Source: Erysipelothrix piscisicarius
GTDB taxonomy: Bacteria > Bacillota_I > Bacilli_A > Erysipelotrichales > Erysipelotrichaceae
Direction of reading: 5' to 3'
NCBI RefSeq assembly: GCF_003931795.1
Contig: NZ_CP034234.1
Location: 1,364,001 to 1,428,000, forward strand
DNA: 64,000 bases
Under the pieces are notes generated by a model. That model was not told the DNA's origin. It did no database searches and saw only the letters and a program-made list of their open reading frames with translations. Of this stretch, positions 9,060 to 17,589 are shown piece after piece. The position numbers and the translations under genes are program-made. Each line of letters begins with the position of its first letter. The first letter of the stretch is position 1.

Positions 9060-9432
9060 CCACATACCTCCAATCGCTTGTTTTATAAATTGCATATAAA
9101 GGAACTTCTTTACCGTTAATGAACAGTGTTGTTTTTCCAAAAGCATTTTCACGTTGGCCGTTGCAAGAATTGAACTGACCAAATAGACGCGTCACAATTG
9201 TCCCTAACCATACATAATCAGTTAATTCCCCCACAATAACAATCTTATCCGGATGAATCGATTCAATTTCTTGACGGACAACACGACACAACTCCGGTTT
9301 TTCAATCTCATAGACATCCATTAATTGTTCATTGGGAAATCCTTTTCGCAAATCCAAATATTCAAAATCACGGTTTAAATCGGTAAGCTCTTGCTTCACG
9401 GAGTCCCGATCACTGATAACTAATAATTTCAT
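9049..9432 (-). CDS. uncharacterised 127-aa protein
   Basis: I do not recognise this protein. It is 127 residues, soluble, with Rossmann-like alternation (MKLLVISDRDSV, then KIVIVGELTDYVWLGTIV). It has a GAGG ribosome site and overlaps the downstream aminotransferase by 11 bases, so both are probably one transcript. A role linked to that aminotransferase is possible but unsupported by sequence. Confidence 0.6.
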   Translation of the reverse strand: MKLLVISDRDSVKQELTDLNRDFEYLDLRKGFPNEQLMDVYEIEKPELCRVVRQEIESIHPDKIVIVGELTDYVWLGTIVTRLFGQFNSCNGQRENAFGKTTLFINGKEVPLYAIYKTSDWRYVDEA

Positions 9433-9582
9433 GATTGACCTCTTTTCTCTTTAGTATTATTTTATCATAGAACTTCTAAAATCAAGTCATCAATCCTCTA
9501 CCTTATACATTTTTCAGTTGTTTTTTACCCATTTCAGTCTATTTTGTCGTATGATTAATTAAACTTATATTGAGGTATTCTT

Positions 9583-10857
9583 ATGAAACAAAAAATTGTC
9601 CTAACACTTCTGATCCTAGCCATGACACTTCTTCCCATAAACGCTGCGGGAAATCATGATTTAATTCCGATCTACGATTTAGATCTGCAGAGTCAAAATT
9701 ACATCCTTGTTGATTCCAATACAGGTCAAACACTCTCCGAAAAAAATCACGACACACCGATTCACCCTGCTTCCATCACAAAAGTCCTCACGGTCATTAC
9801 CGCAATTGAAGCATTGGGCGATACATCACTTGACACGATTTATACCTTGCCCCCCGAGGTTTTTGAGGGCTTGGATCCCATCGCCTCTGTTGCCGGATTT
9901 CAAGAGGGAGATGCATTAACACTCAATGACCTGCTTCACGGAATCATGTTACCGTCCGGAGCTGATGCGACACGAGCTATGTCAACCTATCTAACACAAG
10001 ATCCCGAAAAACTCGTGGAAAAAATGAACCGACTCGCACAACGCATTGGAATGAAAAACTCCCACTTTGTAAATACGAGCGGCCTTGATGATCCAAAGCA
10101 CCTAACAACGTTAGATGACCTTGCATTACTGTTAAGGTATTCATTAAAAAAACCCACATTCGAAACTATCTATAAAACCGAAACCTACCTTACATCATCA
10201 ACCCCTACTCATCCCAACGGCATCGCACTCACTAACGAAGCCTTAAGTGTTGCACACCAAAAAGGCTATACGATGATTAAAGGGGCAAAATCCGGGACAA
10301 CCGATCTCGCAGAACGTGCACTTTCAAGTGTTGCAGAAGATGCATCACAATCCTACATTTTCATTTCAACCAATGCCCCTTTTGAAAACAGGCTGTATAC
10401 TCAGATTATCGACCACGGAACCGTCTATCAACACGTCCTTGAACATTATCGTTATGTTCCTTTATTGTATAAAAACACAACCATTCAAACCATCCCAATT
10501 AAACACGGGCGATCCGATTTTGATATCTGGTTCGAAGACGATATCATGAGCTACTTACCCAAAGATTATGATCAAGACGACATCAAAATCGAATTTATCC
10601 CAAGTCAGAAAGAATTTGAGGCTCCCATCTCAGAAGGTATGAAGATGGGTGAAATTCGTTTCTCTTACAAAGGAAAAACACTTCTTGAAAAAGAAATCAT
10701 TAATGATGAAGTAATAAAAATTTCCTATCTTCAGATTGCTTTTGAAGCGATAAAAATCATCGGTTTTATCTTAGCCGTTGGATTCGGGATTCTCGGGATT
10801 GTCTATCTAATTTATCGACAATGGAAAGATTACCGTGACCATAAGTACTATCTTTAA
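9583..10857 (+). CDS. dacA: serine-type D-Ala-D-Ala carboxypeptidase (S11, penicillin-binding protein)
   Basis: It trims the terminal D-alanine from peptidoglycan stem peptides outside the membrane. The 424-residue precursor has a signal peptide (residues 1-22). Active-site motifs are in order: SITK (Ser64, Lys67), the SGA triad at about residue 126 where SxN is usual, and KSGTT at about 233. After the beta-rich stalk a single membrane helix (about 383-405) and a short basic tail anchor it. This is the DacA/PBP5-type layout with a true transmembrane anchor instead of an amphipathic helix. TTGAGG lies upstream of the ATG. Confidence 0.9.
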   Translation: MKQKIVLTLLILAMTLLPINAAGNHDLIPIYDLDLQSQNYILVDSNTGQTLSEKNHDTPIHPASITKVLTVITAIEALGDTSLDTIYTLPPEVFEGLDPIASVAGFQEGDALTLNDLLHGIMLPSGADATRAMSTYLTQDPEKLVEKMNRLAQRIGMKNSHFVNTSGLDDPKHLTTLDDLALLLRYSLKKPTFETIYKTETYLTSSTPTHPNGIALTNEALSVAHQKGYTMIKGAKSGTTDLAERALSSVAEDASQSYIFISTNAPFENRLYTQIIDHGTVYQHVLEHYRYVPLLYKNTTIQTIPIKHGRSDFDIWFEDDIMSYLPKDYDQDDIKIEFIPSQKEFEAPISEGMKMGEIRFSYKGKTLLEKEIINDEVIKISYLQIAFEAIKIIGFILAVGFGILGIVYLIYRQWKDYRDHKYYL

Positions 10858-10888
10858 AAATTAGATCGACGCTCTCGAAAAGAATAGA

Positions 10889-10970
10889 AAAAAGGAACCT
10901 TTGTGAACCGCCACACCAAATCTTGAAAAGATTCGGTATGGCGGTTCACAAAGGTTCCTTTTTTTATTTT
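10889..10970. terminator. very long bidirectional terminator hairpin
   Basis: A 26-bp near-perfect arm (A/T-run, GGAACCTTTGTGAACCGCCA and its complement) extends inward through CACCAAATCTT/AGATTCGGTA with two mismatches, giving a stem of about 36 bp and a 4-base loop. It separates the convergent dacA and trmD genes. Confidence 0.85.
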
Positions 10971-11686
10971 TCTTCCGCAACAACTTCTTGAAGCAATTTC
11001 GCCTCTGTCGGGGTAAGATTTCTACTTTCCAAAAGATCTGGACGAACACGGTATGTCTTACGCAATGATTCTTTTAAACGATACGTTTCGATATTCGCAT
11101 GATGTCCGCTCATTAGCACTTCAGGAACATCATGCCCTTTGTAAGAACGAGGTCGCGTATAATGTGGATATTCCAAGAGTCCATGACTAAAAGAATCATC
11201 TTCATGAGATTCCTTGGTAATTACACCATCAACAAGACGAATCACAGAGTCAGCAATAACCATCGCTGCAGTTTCTCCGCCCGTAAGCACATAATCTCCA
11301 ATAGACATTTCCATATCAACATATGAGCGAATGCGTTCATCAAACCCTTCATAATGGCCACAAACCAAGATTATGTGTTGCTCCTTACTTAAGTCATACG
11401 CCAAGGATTGCTTTAAAGTCTTTCCTTGAGGCGTTAACATAATCACTAAAGAATCCTTGGTACGGGTTGCTTCAATTGCATCAATTACCGGCTGACACAT
11501 TAACACCAATCCTGCGCCACCACCATATGGATAATCATCAACACAATTGTGTTTATCTTCGGTAAAATTTCGCATATCCACAACATCGATTTGAATTAAA
11601 TCACGTTCGATGGCTTTACTGATAATGGAAGACTCAACAAACCCGGTAAACATTGACGGAAAAAGGGTCAAAATACTTACACGCAT
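10964..11686 (-). CDS. trmD: tRNA (guanine-N1-)-methyltransferase (m1G37)
   Basis: A SPOUT-class methyltransferase that makes m1G37 next to the anticodon and prevents frameshifting. The 240-residue protein carries ILTLFPSMF, DYPYGGGAGLVLMCQP, the knot segment LVCGHYEGFDERI, and SIGDYVLTGGETAAMV. C-terminal sequence LLESRNLTPTEAKL is typical. Its start overlaps the rimM stop by one base. It ends the rpsP-khpA-rimM-trmD operon. Confidence 0.97.
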   Translation of the reverse strand: MRVSILTLFPSMFTGFVESSIISKAIERDLIQIDVVDMRNFTEDKHNCVDDYPYGGGAGLVLMCQPVIDAIEATRTKDSLVIMLTPQGKTLKQSLAYDLSKEQHIILVCGHYEGFDERIRSYVDMEMSIGDYVLTGGETAAMVIADSVIRLVDGVITKESHEDDSFSHGLLEYPHYTRPRSYKGHDVPEVLMSGHHANIETYRLKESLRKTYRVRPDLLESRNLTPTEAKLLQEVVAEEK

Positions 11687-12183
11687 TAAAGTCCCTCCAT
11701 CCAGTTAATATCAATACGCTTCGCTTGCGTATCAACTTTTTTAATAAATCGTTCCACAAAAGGAACTAAAATATCACGATCTTCAGCCTGAATACGCAAT
11801 ACGGGATGTGCAGGTGTTTCCATTACTTCAGTTACAATCCCTAACTTAACATCATCAGAAAACACGGTGCAGTCCTCTAAATCGATGAAATAATATTGAT
11901 CCTCTGGGAGTTCATGTTGAGATTCTCGGTCGATCGATATCTCCCCTTTATGGAAAAACTCAACATCATTAAGCGAATTCAGTCCCTCAAACTTTATCAG
12001 AATGGATCCGTGATGACGGCGGAACGACTCAATAACGTAATCCGTTGATTTCCCACCCAATTTGAAATGAACGCGTTGACCAGGAGCAAAACGCTCCTCC
12101 ACAAAGTCAGTCTTCGGTGCAACTTTTAATTCGCCCTTAATACCAAAGGGCTTTTGAATAATACCAATAATAATATGTTCCAT
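11686..12183 (-). CDS. rimM: 16S rRNA processing protein RimM
   Basis: This assembly factor binds S19 and helps mature the 30S head. The 165-residue protein opens with IIIGIIQKPFGIKGELKV (RimM N-terminal barrel) and has a C-terminal PRC-barrel with HPVLRIQAEDRDILVPFV. The start is the ATG at 12181-12183 with GGAGGT 4 bases upstream; a longer frame reading into khpA has no ribosome site. A terminator hairpin stands immediately before this ribosome site. Confidence 0.94.
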   Translation of the reverse strand: MEHIIIGIIQKPFGIKGELKVAPKTDFVEERFAPGQRVHFKLGGKSTDYVIESFRRHHGSILIKFEGLNSLNDVEFFHKGEISIDRESQHELPEDQYYFIDLEDCTVFSDDVKLGIVTEVMETPAHPVLRIQAEDRDILVPFVERFIKKVDTQAKRIDINWMEGL

Positions 12184-12192
12184 ATAACCTCC

Positions 12193-12218
12193 AAAAAAAG
12201 GATGTATTGCTACATCCT
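12193..12218 (-). terminator. intercistronic terminator between khpA and rimM
   Basis: Reading minus, AGGATGTA-GCAA-TACATCCT is followed by seven T and then directly by the rimM GGAGGT. It overlaps the khpA stop. Confidence 0.7.
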
Positions 12219-12466
12219 TAATATGATTCAAATTTAATTGAAATACGTTGATCAAGGACACGAGAACCAATTGCCATTGTTTGACGAATTGCATGTGCCA
12301 TCGTCCCTTGTCGTCCAATTAAACGAGCAATATCTGCGCTATCCGCATAGATTGCAAGAATAATTTCATTTTCATCTAAGCTCGGTAACCTTTTGACACT
12401 CAAACTCTTCTCTTCCTCCACAAGTGGAAGAACTAAATCATAAAGAATATCTTCAACCGGTTTCAT
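12218..12466 (-). CDS. khpA: KH-domain RNA-binding protein KhpA
   Basis: An 82-residue single KH-domain protein. The GxxG loop is GRQG in ARLIGRQGTMAHAIRQ. In streptococci and lactobacilli KhpA pairs with KhpB to bind RNA and influence cell elongation and division. Its place between rpsP and rimM is the standard Firmicutes arrangement. It starts 2 bases after the rpsP stop. Confidence 0.93.
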   Translation of the reverse strand: MKPVEDILYDLVLPLVEEEKSLSVKRLPSLDENEIILAIYADSADIARLIGRQGTMAHAIRQTMAIGSRVLDQRISIKFESY

Positions 12467-12468
12467 GA

Positions 12469-12741
12469 TTATTTCACTAATTTTGATTCGTGGTAACGAG
12501 TCATGATTCCTTCTTTTGAAAGAATGCTACGAACTGTGTCTGATGGTTGAGCTCCAACTGATAACCATTTTAATGCTTTTTCTGCATCAACTTTAACTTC
12601 AGCTGGTGAAGTTGTTGGATCATAGTATCCAACGATTTCGATGAAACGTCCATCACGAGGTGCGCGTGAATCTGCTGCAACAATTCGGTATGAAGGTTTT
12701 TGTTTTGAACCCATTCTTCTTAAACGTAATTTAACTGCCAT
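12469..12741 (-). CDS. rpsP: ribosomal protein S16
   Basis: A 90-residue small-subunit protein starting [24 protein letters not shown], the family signature, and ending with a basic tail. It heads the rpsP-khpA-rimM-trmD operon with AGGAGG upstream and its own promoter. Confidence 0.97.
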   Translation of the reverse strand: MAVKLRLRRMGSKQKPSYRIVAADSRAPRDGRFIEIVGYYDPTTSPAEVKVDAEKALKWLSVGAQPSDTVRSILSKEGIMTRYHESKLVK

Positions 12742-12789
12742 GTGTATAGCCTCCTATTAATTTTAACGTATTTGTTAATTTCCTTGTTA

Positions 12790-12817
12790 AGTATATCATA
12801 ACAGGAAGTGGTGTCAA
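12790..12817 (-). promoter_or_regulatory. rpsP operon promoter
   Basis: -35 TTGACA (12812-12817), 16-base spacer, -10 TATACT (12790-12795) with TGA before it (extended -10). The -35 lies in one arm of the GGTGTCAAGT/ACTTGACACC hairpin (12810-12835) that closes the upstream gene. Confidence 0.75.
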
Positions 12818-12823
12818 GTGTTT

Positions 12824-13762
12824 TTACTTGACACCCTTTGCTTTATAGAAATTTCGATTATCAAGTGCAAACATACGCGTACTAAATTCGCCTTCCTCAA
12901 GGTCATCGTAGAACTTTTCAAACATATTGGTACGTGCATCAATGTTATCAATAAAGGTTAACATCTCCGCTTCTTTAATCATCGGTAATACGGGTGAACC
13001 GTATTCTAATTTCCCGTGATGCGATAAAATCATATGACGCAATAACAACACTTGCTCTGTATCGTGATAACCAAGACGGGTTGCTACTTCTACAAAGTTT
13101 GAGTGTTCAATAGAAATATGACCCAATAATTTTCCTTTAGCACTGTATTCACTCAACATCGCTGCTGTATATTCCTCAATCTTACCCATATCATGCAGAA
13201 TTACACCTGCAAGTAATAAATCGCGATTATAAATTGGATACAGGTCACAAATGCTGTTGGCAAGTTGACACATCCCAAACACATGCGTTGCAAGGCCTCC
13301 AACAAAATCGTGATGGTTACGCGTTGCAGCGGGATATTGGTAAAATTGCTCCCCACAATCCTCAAGCGATGCTTCAACCAATTCTTTTATGATTGGATCC
13401 TCAATTTGATCTTTAAATCCATTTATTTTTTCTTTTAAAAATTCAATATCATATTTGGATGCGTTCACAAAATCACTCAATACATATTCAGACTGTTCTT
13501 TAATTTCAATGCTGTGAATTCGCAATTGTAAGCTTTGACGATACTGAAGGACATCGCAATGCACTACTCCAATTAAACCTACTTGAATCAATAATTCTTG
13601 TTCTGGTTTGACATCCCAGATCTTTCCTTCAATTTCTCCGGTATCATCTTGCAACGTAATCGACATATAGGGAGCACCATTTTGTGTCACGCCTTTTGTA
13701 TAACGTGAAATCAACAACGGCACTGTATTTTTTTGACCGGCTTCAAATTCTTTAATCTTCAT
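12824..13762 (-). CDS. yhaM: 3'-5' exoribonuclease YhaM family (OB-fold plus HD domain)
   Basis: The 312-residue protein joins an N-terminal OB-fold nucleic-acid-binding domain (about 10-90; ITLQDDTGEIEGKIWDV) to an HD phosphohydrolase domain (HHDFVGGLATHVFGM, LLLAGVILHDMGKIEE, ILSHHGKLEYGSP). YhaM of B. subtilis is a manganese-dependent 3'-5' exonuclease acting on RNA and single-stranded DNA. I set the start at the ATG at 13760-13762, 9 bases from GGAGG; it overlaps the upstream fusion gene by 11 bases. Confidence 0.9.
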   Translation of the reverse strand: MKIKEFEAGQKNTVPLLISRYTKGVTQNGAPYMSITLQDDTGEIEGKIWDVKPEQELLIQVGLIGVVHCDVLQYRQSLQLRIHSIEIKEQSEYVLSDFVNASKYDIEFLKEKINGFKDQIEDPIIKELVEASLEDCGEQFYQYPAATRNHHDFVGGLATHVFGMCQLANSICDLYPIYNRDLLLAGVILHDMGKIEEYTAAMLSEYSAKGKLLGHISIEHSNFVEVATRLGYHDTEQVLLLRHMILSHHGKLEYGSPVLPMIKEAEMLTFIDNIDARTNMFEKFYDDLEEGEFSTRMFALDNRNFYKAKGVK

Positions 13763-15728
13763 TTTCATACTCCTCCAGAACACGTGCAATCATATCGTAA
13801 TCATAACCACGTGATAATGCATGTCGTACAACACGATTTCGTGTTTCACGGGCGTCATATTTACGAGCATAACGTGCAGTGCTTTTTTCCATAACTTTTT
13901 TAAGACTTTCAAATTCATCGGTCTCATCAAATTCATCTTTAATCAAACGACCCACAATATCGTTAATCACTTCAAATCCATAACCTTGACGTTGGAGATG
14001 TTGACGCAATTTTGACTCACGTTGACGGCTCGAGCCATCCCTTAAAGTCTTCATAAAGGTCTCAGCCCGGCGTACACCACGCTCTGTATAGTCATCGTAG
14101 TCTTCATCTTCTAAAGCAGCCAAGATGCGATCTGCTTCAAACCCACGTTTACGCAAGTCTTCAACGATACGCTGATTTCCTCGCATTTGTTCACGATGAT
14201 AGTCTACTTTATCTCTAAAGTAACGATCATCATCAATAAAACGGCGACGCTTTAGCAATTCAATAACAATATCAACTTGCTCTTGAGTCAGTTCAAGTTT
14301 TTTATGCAAATATTCCGACATTTCAAACGAGGTATAATCTTTGACTCCAATTCGCGATAACGCTAACTGGTACGCTTCATAAACGGCTTGATCATCCTCA
14401 ATCTCATTTAGCTCATTTCGTGACAACTCGCGACCCACCTCGATTCCTCTCCGTTCAAACACATAGTGATCAATCACCATGCGCTCATCACTATCTTTTG
14501 ATTCAAAATCAATAAATACTTCATCCCCCACTTGTTCGATTGCTGTAACAACATAACGTCCAAAGTATGTATCAATGGCACGTTGGTATACGGTCAGTAC
14601 ACTGTCTGCAAACTTCGAACTATCAAAGGTTGATGCTTTTTCAAGTGCATTCGTTTTAAATTGATCTAGAAGGTCTTTATCTGATTGTAGAAGATGCTGC
14701 GCTTTGTCTGCGAACTCTTCAGATGACTCAAATAAATATCCCGTCTCATCATCAACAATAATCCCCTCAAGTGGTTTATCAGGGCGTGCAAAGACACATA
14801 AACCACATGCTAACGCTTCAATATAGGTTAATCCTTGTGTTTCTGTTAATGACGCCGAAATAAACGCATCCGATACATGATAAAAATTCACAACATCTGT
14901 GGAATCCACGGGTCCAACAAAAATGACTGCATCTTGGATGCCAAGTTTCTGTGTTTGATGTAAAAGATCTTTATCCGAAGGCCCACCACCAACAATTAAG
15001 AGTTTCGCTTCGACATCCCTTTTTAAAAGTTCAGCAAACGCATCAATAACAACATCTATGCTTTTTTCTTTGGCCAGACGACCGATATATACAAATGTTG
15101 GTTGTGTTCCTAAATTATAGGATTCACGAATTTCTCGCATCCGTGTTTCATTCCGAGTCGCAAACCGCGTCAGATCCAAACCCGTAGGAATTACGGCAAT
15201 CTCTTTACGAATATCATAACCAAGCAACATTTTCTTAGTTTTCTCAGATGGCGAAATAATCACTTGAGCTTGCTTGGTAAACATACGGCTCATCTTCGCG
15301 ATCGCCTTTCTTGAAAGCTGATCAACGGACTTAAGCCCTAATAGATTTACATAATGGGTATAATCTTCATAAGTCGTATGATAGGTTGAGACAAGCGGTA
15401 GGTGAAGGTTCTTCGCCACAAGACGTGCAAACATCCCCACACCAAACTCTGAATGAACATGAAGCACATCCAAATCGATTTCTTCTATAACACTCATTGC
15501 TTGAATATGTAACGGACTGCTCATGACATAACCATATAAAAATTTCAATTCTAAACCCGGCAGTCGTAATACGCCATCTTCATAAGTCGTGCTTAAAATT
15601 GACGGTTGGTTTGTTATCACAAAAACATTATGTCCTTGCGCTTCTAACGCATTTTTTAAAGTAACAATTGATGTTACTACACCATTTATATCCGGTGTAT
15701 AAGTATCTGTAAATAAACCAATTCTCAT
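13752..15728 (-). CDS. fusion protein: GT4 glycosyltransferase plus full-length RecX domain
   Basis: Residues 1 to about 385 form a GT-B glycosyltransferase of family 4: IGLFTDTYTPDINGVVTSI, HVHSEFGVG, VIPTGLDL, FVYIGRLAKEKS, and the EX7E pair in ETQGLTYIEA. It resembles diacylglycerol glucosyltransferases that make membrane glycolipids. Residues about 390-658 match RecX from end to end: a beta-hairpin part (FIDFESKDSDERMV), then three-helix repeats (ALSRIGVKDYTSFEMSEYL, FIDDDRYFRDKV, LRQHLQRQGYGFEVI). RecX normally modulates RecA. The start is the ATG at 15726-15728, 8 bases after AAAGGAGG. No internal stop or ribosome site suggests two genes. Confidence 0.85.
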   Translation of the reverse strand: MRIGLFTDTYTPDINGVVTSIVTLKNALEAQGHNVFVITNQPSILSTTYEDGVLRLPGLELKFLYGYVMSSPLHIQAMSVIEEIDLDVLHVHSEFGVGMFARLVAKNLHLPLVSTYHTTYEDYTHYVNLLGLKSVDQLSRKAIAKMSRMFTKQAQVIISPSEKTKKMLLGYDIRKEIAVIPTGLDLTRFATRNETRMREIRESYNLGTQPTFVYIGRLAKEKSIDVVIDAFAELLKRDVEAKLLIVGGGPSDKDLLHQTQKLGIQDAVIFVGPVDSTDVVNFYHVSDAFISASLTETQGLTYIEALACGLCVFARPDKPLEGIIVDDETGYLFESSEEFADKAQHLLQSDKDLLDQFKTNALEKASTFDSSKFADSVLTVYQRAIDTYFGRYVVTAIEQVGDEVFIDFESKDSDERMVIDHYVFERRGIEVGRELSRNELNEIEDDQAVYEAYQLALSRIGVKDYTSFEMSEYLHKKLELTQEQVDIVIELLKRRRFIDDDRYFRDKVDYHREQMRGNQRIVEDLRKRGFEADRILAALEDEDYDDYTERGVRRAETFMKTLRDGSSRQRESKLRQHLQRQGYGFEVINDIVGRLIKDEFDETDEFESLKKVMEKSTARYARKYDARETRNRVVRHALSRGYDYDMIARVLEEYENED

Positions 15729-15793
15729 CGAGAATGCCTCCTTTGGCATTTAATTTCACTGTATTAATAATAATCTAATTTAGGAAAAATATC

Positions 15794-15822
15794 AAAAAAA
15801 GACACCCCGAAAATGGGGTGTT
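15794..15822 (-). terminator. pyrR terminator
   Basis: Reading minus, ACACCCC-ATTTTC-GGGGTGT is followed by seven T, directly after the pyrR stop. Confidence 0.85.
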
Positions 15823-15824
15823 CA

Positions 15825-16331
15825 TTAATAAAGGACCACACATTCTTCTGAATCATCTTCACGAAGTTTTACTTTTACGGTTTCATTGAGCGATGTTGGA
15901 ATGTTCTTACCAACAATATCGGCACGAATTGGCAACTCACGATGACCCCGGTCAACCAAAACAGCTAGTTGTACGCGTTCGGGTCTACCGTTATAGATAA
16001 TACCATCCAACGCTGCACGAACCGTACGACCTTTAAAGAGCACATCATCAACAATAACCACAACACGATCTTGGACACTAATCGGTAAGCGGAATGCTTG
16101 GTCTGATGCTTTCACATCATCACGCCAGTAACTGATATCAAGTGATGCCACAGGTACTTTAATATTTTCAAACTGATACATAAGTTTTGCCATGCGTAAC
16201 GCAAGCGTGGCACCACGTGTTTCGATTCCCAACAGTACAACTTTATCGAGCCCCTTATTTTTCTCAATAATTTCGTGCGTCATTCGAATGAGCGACCGAT
16301 TAATTGCACTTTCATCCATTATAGTTTTCAT
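15825..16331 (-). CDS. pyrR: PyrR bifunctional regulator / uracil phosphoribosyltransferase
   Basis: The 168-residue type I phosphoribosyltransferase has the PRPP loop VVIVDDVLFKGRTVRAAL and the early LLGIETRGATLA. In Bacilli PyrR binds pyr mRNA when UMP is high and causes attenuation, and has weak UPRT activity. LVDRGHRELPIRADIVGKNIPT is the PyrR-type C-terminal region. TTGAGGTG precedes the ATG. It is isolated from other pyr genes here; I see no PyrR binding loop in its leader. Confidence 0.93.
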   Translation of the reverse strand: MKTIMDESAINRSLIRMTHEIIEKNKGLDKVVLLGIETRGATLALRMAKLMYQFENIKVPVASLDISYWRDDVKASDQAFRLPISVQDRVVVIVDDVLFKGRTVRAALDGIIYNGRPERVQLAVLVDRGHRELPIRADIVGKNIPTSLNETVKVKLREDDSEECVVLY

Positions 16332-16368
16332 AATTTAACACCTCAAGAAATATTATATCAAATACCTA

Positions 16369-16397
16369 TTGATATTGATATACGACTATGGTATTAT
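16369..16397 (+). promoter_or_regulatory. tRNA-Trp promoter
   Basis: -35 TTGATA (16369-16374), 17-base spacer, -10 TATTAT (16392-16397), placing the start about 35 bases before the mature tRNA. The opposite strand carries an extended -10 TGATATAAT for pyrR in the same interval. Confidence 0.75.
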
Positions 16398-16438
16398 TTG
16401 TTGGCAGTCAGTTAAATAACGTCTTGCAAAGCCTTTTT

Positions 16439-16512
16439 AGGGGTATAGTTCAATGGTAGAGCAACGGTCTCCAAAACCGTTAATGTGGGTTCGAGTCCTG
16501 CTACCCCTGCCA
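16439..16512 (+). tRNA. tRNA-Trp (anticodon CCA)
   Basis: The 74-base cloverleaf includes an encoded CCA end. The acceptor stem is AGGGGTA/TACCCCT, the D-arm contains AGTTCAATGGTAGAGC, the anticodon stem ACGGT/ACCGT encloses CTCCAAA (anticodon CCA), and the T-arm has GTTCGAGTC. CCA reads UGG only, so it does not by itself allow UGA to be read as Trp. Confidence 0.96.
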
Positions 16513-16525
16513 ATTATATAAATAC

Positions 16526-16550
16526 AACCACTTTCGAGTGGTTTTTTTAT
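16526..16550 (+). terminator. tRNA-Trp terminator
   Basis: AACCACT-TTCG-AGTGGTT followed by T-rich sequence, 14 bases after the tRNA. Confidence 0.85.
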
Positions 16551-16559
16551 TTTTCACAC

Positions 16560-16745
16560 ACATATTCCTGCCATACAAATCTTTTTTTCCATCGTAAAAT
16601 TAGTTGCTTCAGAATAAACTCTCTTTTAAAGGGACATGATTTGAAGCAAAAAAAACAAAGGGTACTGTTTGATTATCTAATTAAACGAACTGGGACTTCT
16701 TTTCTATCCTATGTCGCTTAATCCTTATCCTTATGACTACCGAAT
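16560..16745. other. non-coding spacer with possible short remnant
   Basis: Between the tRNA terminator and the NYN gene terminator there is no convincing gene. A plus-strand frame ending at 16721 closes with KQKKQRVLFDYLIKRTGTS, which looks protein-like but has no start or ribosome site. I cannot assign it. Confidence 0.3.
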
Positions 16746-16779
16746 AAAAAATCCCATATTTGATGTAAGGGATTTTTTA
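16746..16779 (-). terminator. terminator after the NYN-domain gene
   Basis: AAAAAATCCC and GGGATTTTTT flank an 11-14 base loop, just after the stop of the minus-strand gene. Confidence 0.75.
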
Positions 16780-16783
16780 TTAC

Positions 16784-17506
16784 CTATTTAACTTTATACT
16801 TATATTTGTCATCTACTGTTCTTAAACCATCAATATGTTCAAATAAATTAGGTTTTATAGTTGTACCCATAGGATCTAAGATAAAATCAATCCCTTCTCT
16901 TCTTGCTAATTTTGCAGCTGATACAAAATCGCTATCACCAGATATTAAGACAATTTGATCGACTTGTTTTTTATATGACAATGAGGCGATATCTAATCCT
17001 ATCTTCATATCAACACCTTTTTATTCGATATTTAAATAGATATCGTTAGCAGTTAACTCAGAAACTTGAATAGAGTTATGCAAGAGTTTCTTAAGTGGTT
17101 CACCTTTCAAATGATATCCCATTGATACGCTTGAAATTTCACCCATTCTCAAAGAGAACTTTCTTTTTCTTTTTAGACACTCAAAAAATTCGGTTATCCA
17201 CGAATAAGTCTCCGATTTTCCTAAATCATCATTCGATTTAGTGAGAAGATTATAGACACTTTTCCTTACAGGTGGACAATCATAGTAGAATATTCGATAA
17301 AGTGAGTGGTTATAAATTTCACCCATTATTCTTTCGTTAAGATGTCTCTTACAATATACCTCTAACTCATCTGCCGCATCTTGCGGCGCAATATCTTTAG
17401 AAACGGAATTTAATCTTTTTCTAAAAAAGCCCCCCTCCACTAATATAGCAGTAATACAATTAGCTTGAATGACTGGTCTTCTATTTTTACATTTCTTACG
17501 AGTCAT
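16784..17506 (-). pseudogene. NYN-domain (LabA/DUF88-type) protein interrupted by an in-frame TAA
   Basis: Read through one stop, the frame gives about 240 residues. The first part (17506 down to 17021) starts with ITAILVEGGFFRKRL, where NYN nucleases have V-D-G, so the first acidic residue is Glu. After a TAA the same frame continues KGVDMKIGLDIASLSYKKQVDQ, then LISGDSDFVSAAKLARREG and ILDPMG, the C-terminal half of the NYN fold. In relatives this stretch reads QKGVDxKIGLD, so CAA to TAA is the likely change. The start is the ATG at 17504-17506 after GGAGGT. NYN proteins are Mg-dependent RNases. Either a pseudogene or two peptides that could associate. Confidence 0.75.
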
Positions 17507-17530
17507 ACTTACCTCCATAGTAAATAAATA

Positions 17531-17582
17531 AAGCCATCGGTTCGGACAATCCCTTATCGATGGGAACCTACTTCCAATGGCT
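17531..17582 (-). promoter_or_regulatory. structured element upstream of the NYN gene
   Basis: Reading minus, AAAGCCATTGG pairs with CCGATGGCTTT (one G-U), enclosing an inner TCCC/GGGA hairpin. It lies 25-77 bases before the start codon and would be in the mRNA leader or overlap the promoter. Function unknown. Confidence 0.4.
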
Positions 17583-17589
17583 TTGATAT

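Noticed and set aside
12810-12835. Hairpin GGTGTCAAGT/ACTTGACACC as a terminator
   Set aside because: No T run follows on either strand; it overlaps the rpsP -35, so it is recorded with that promoter only.
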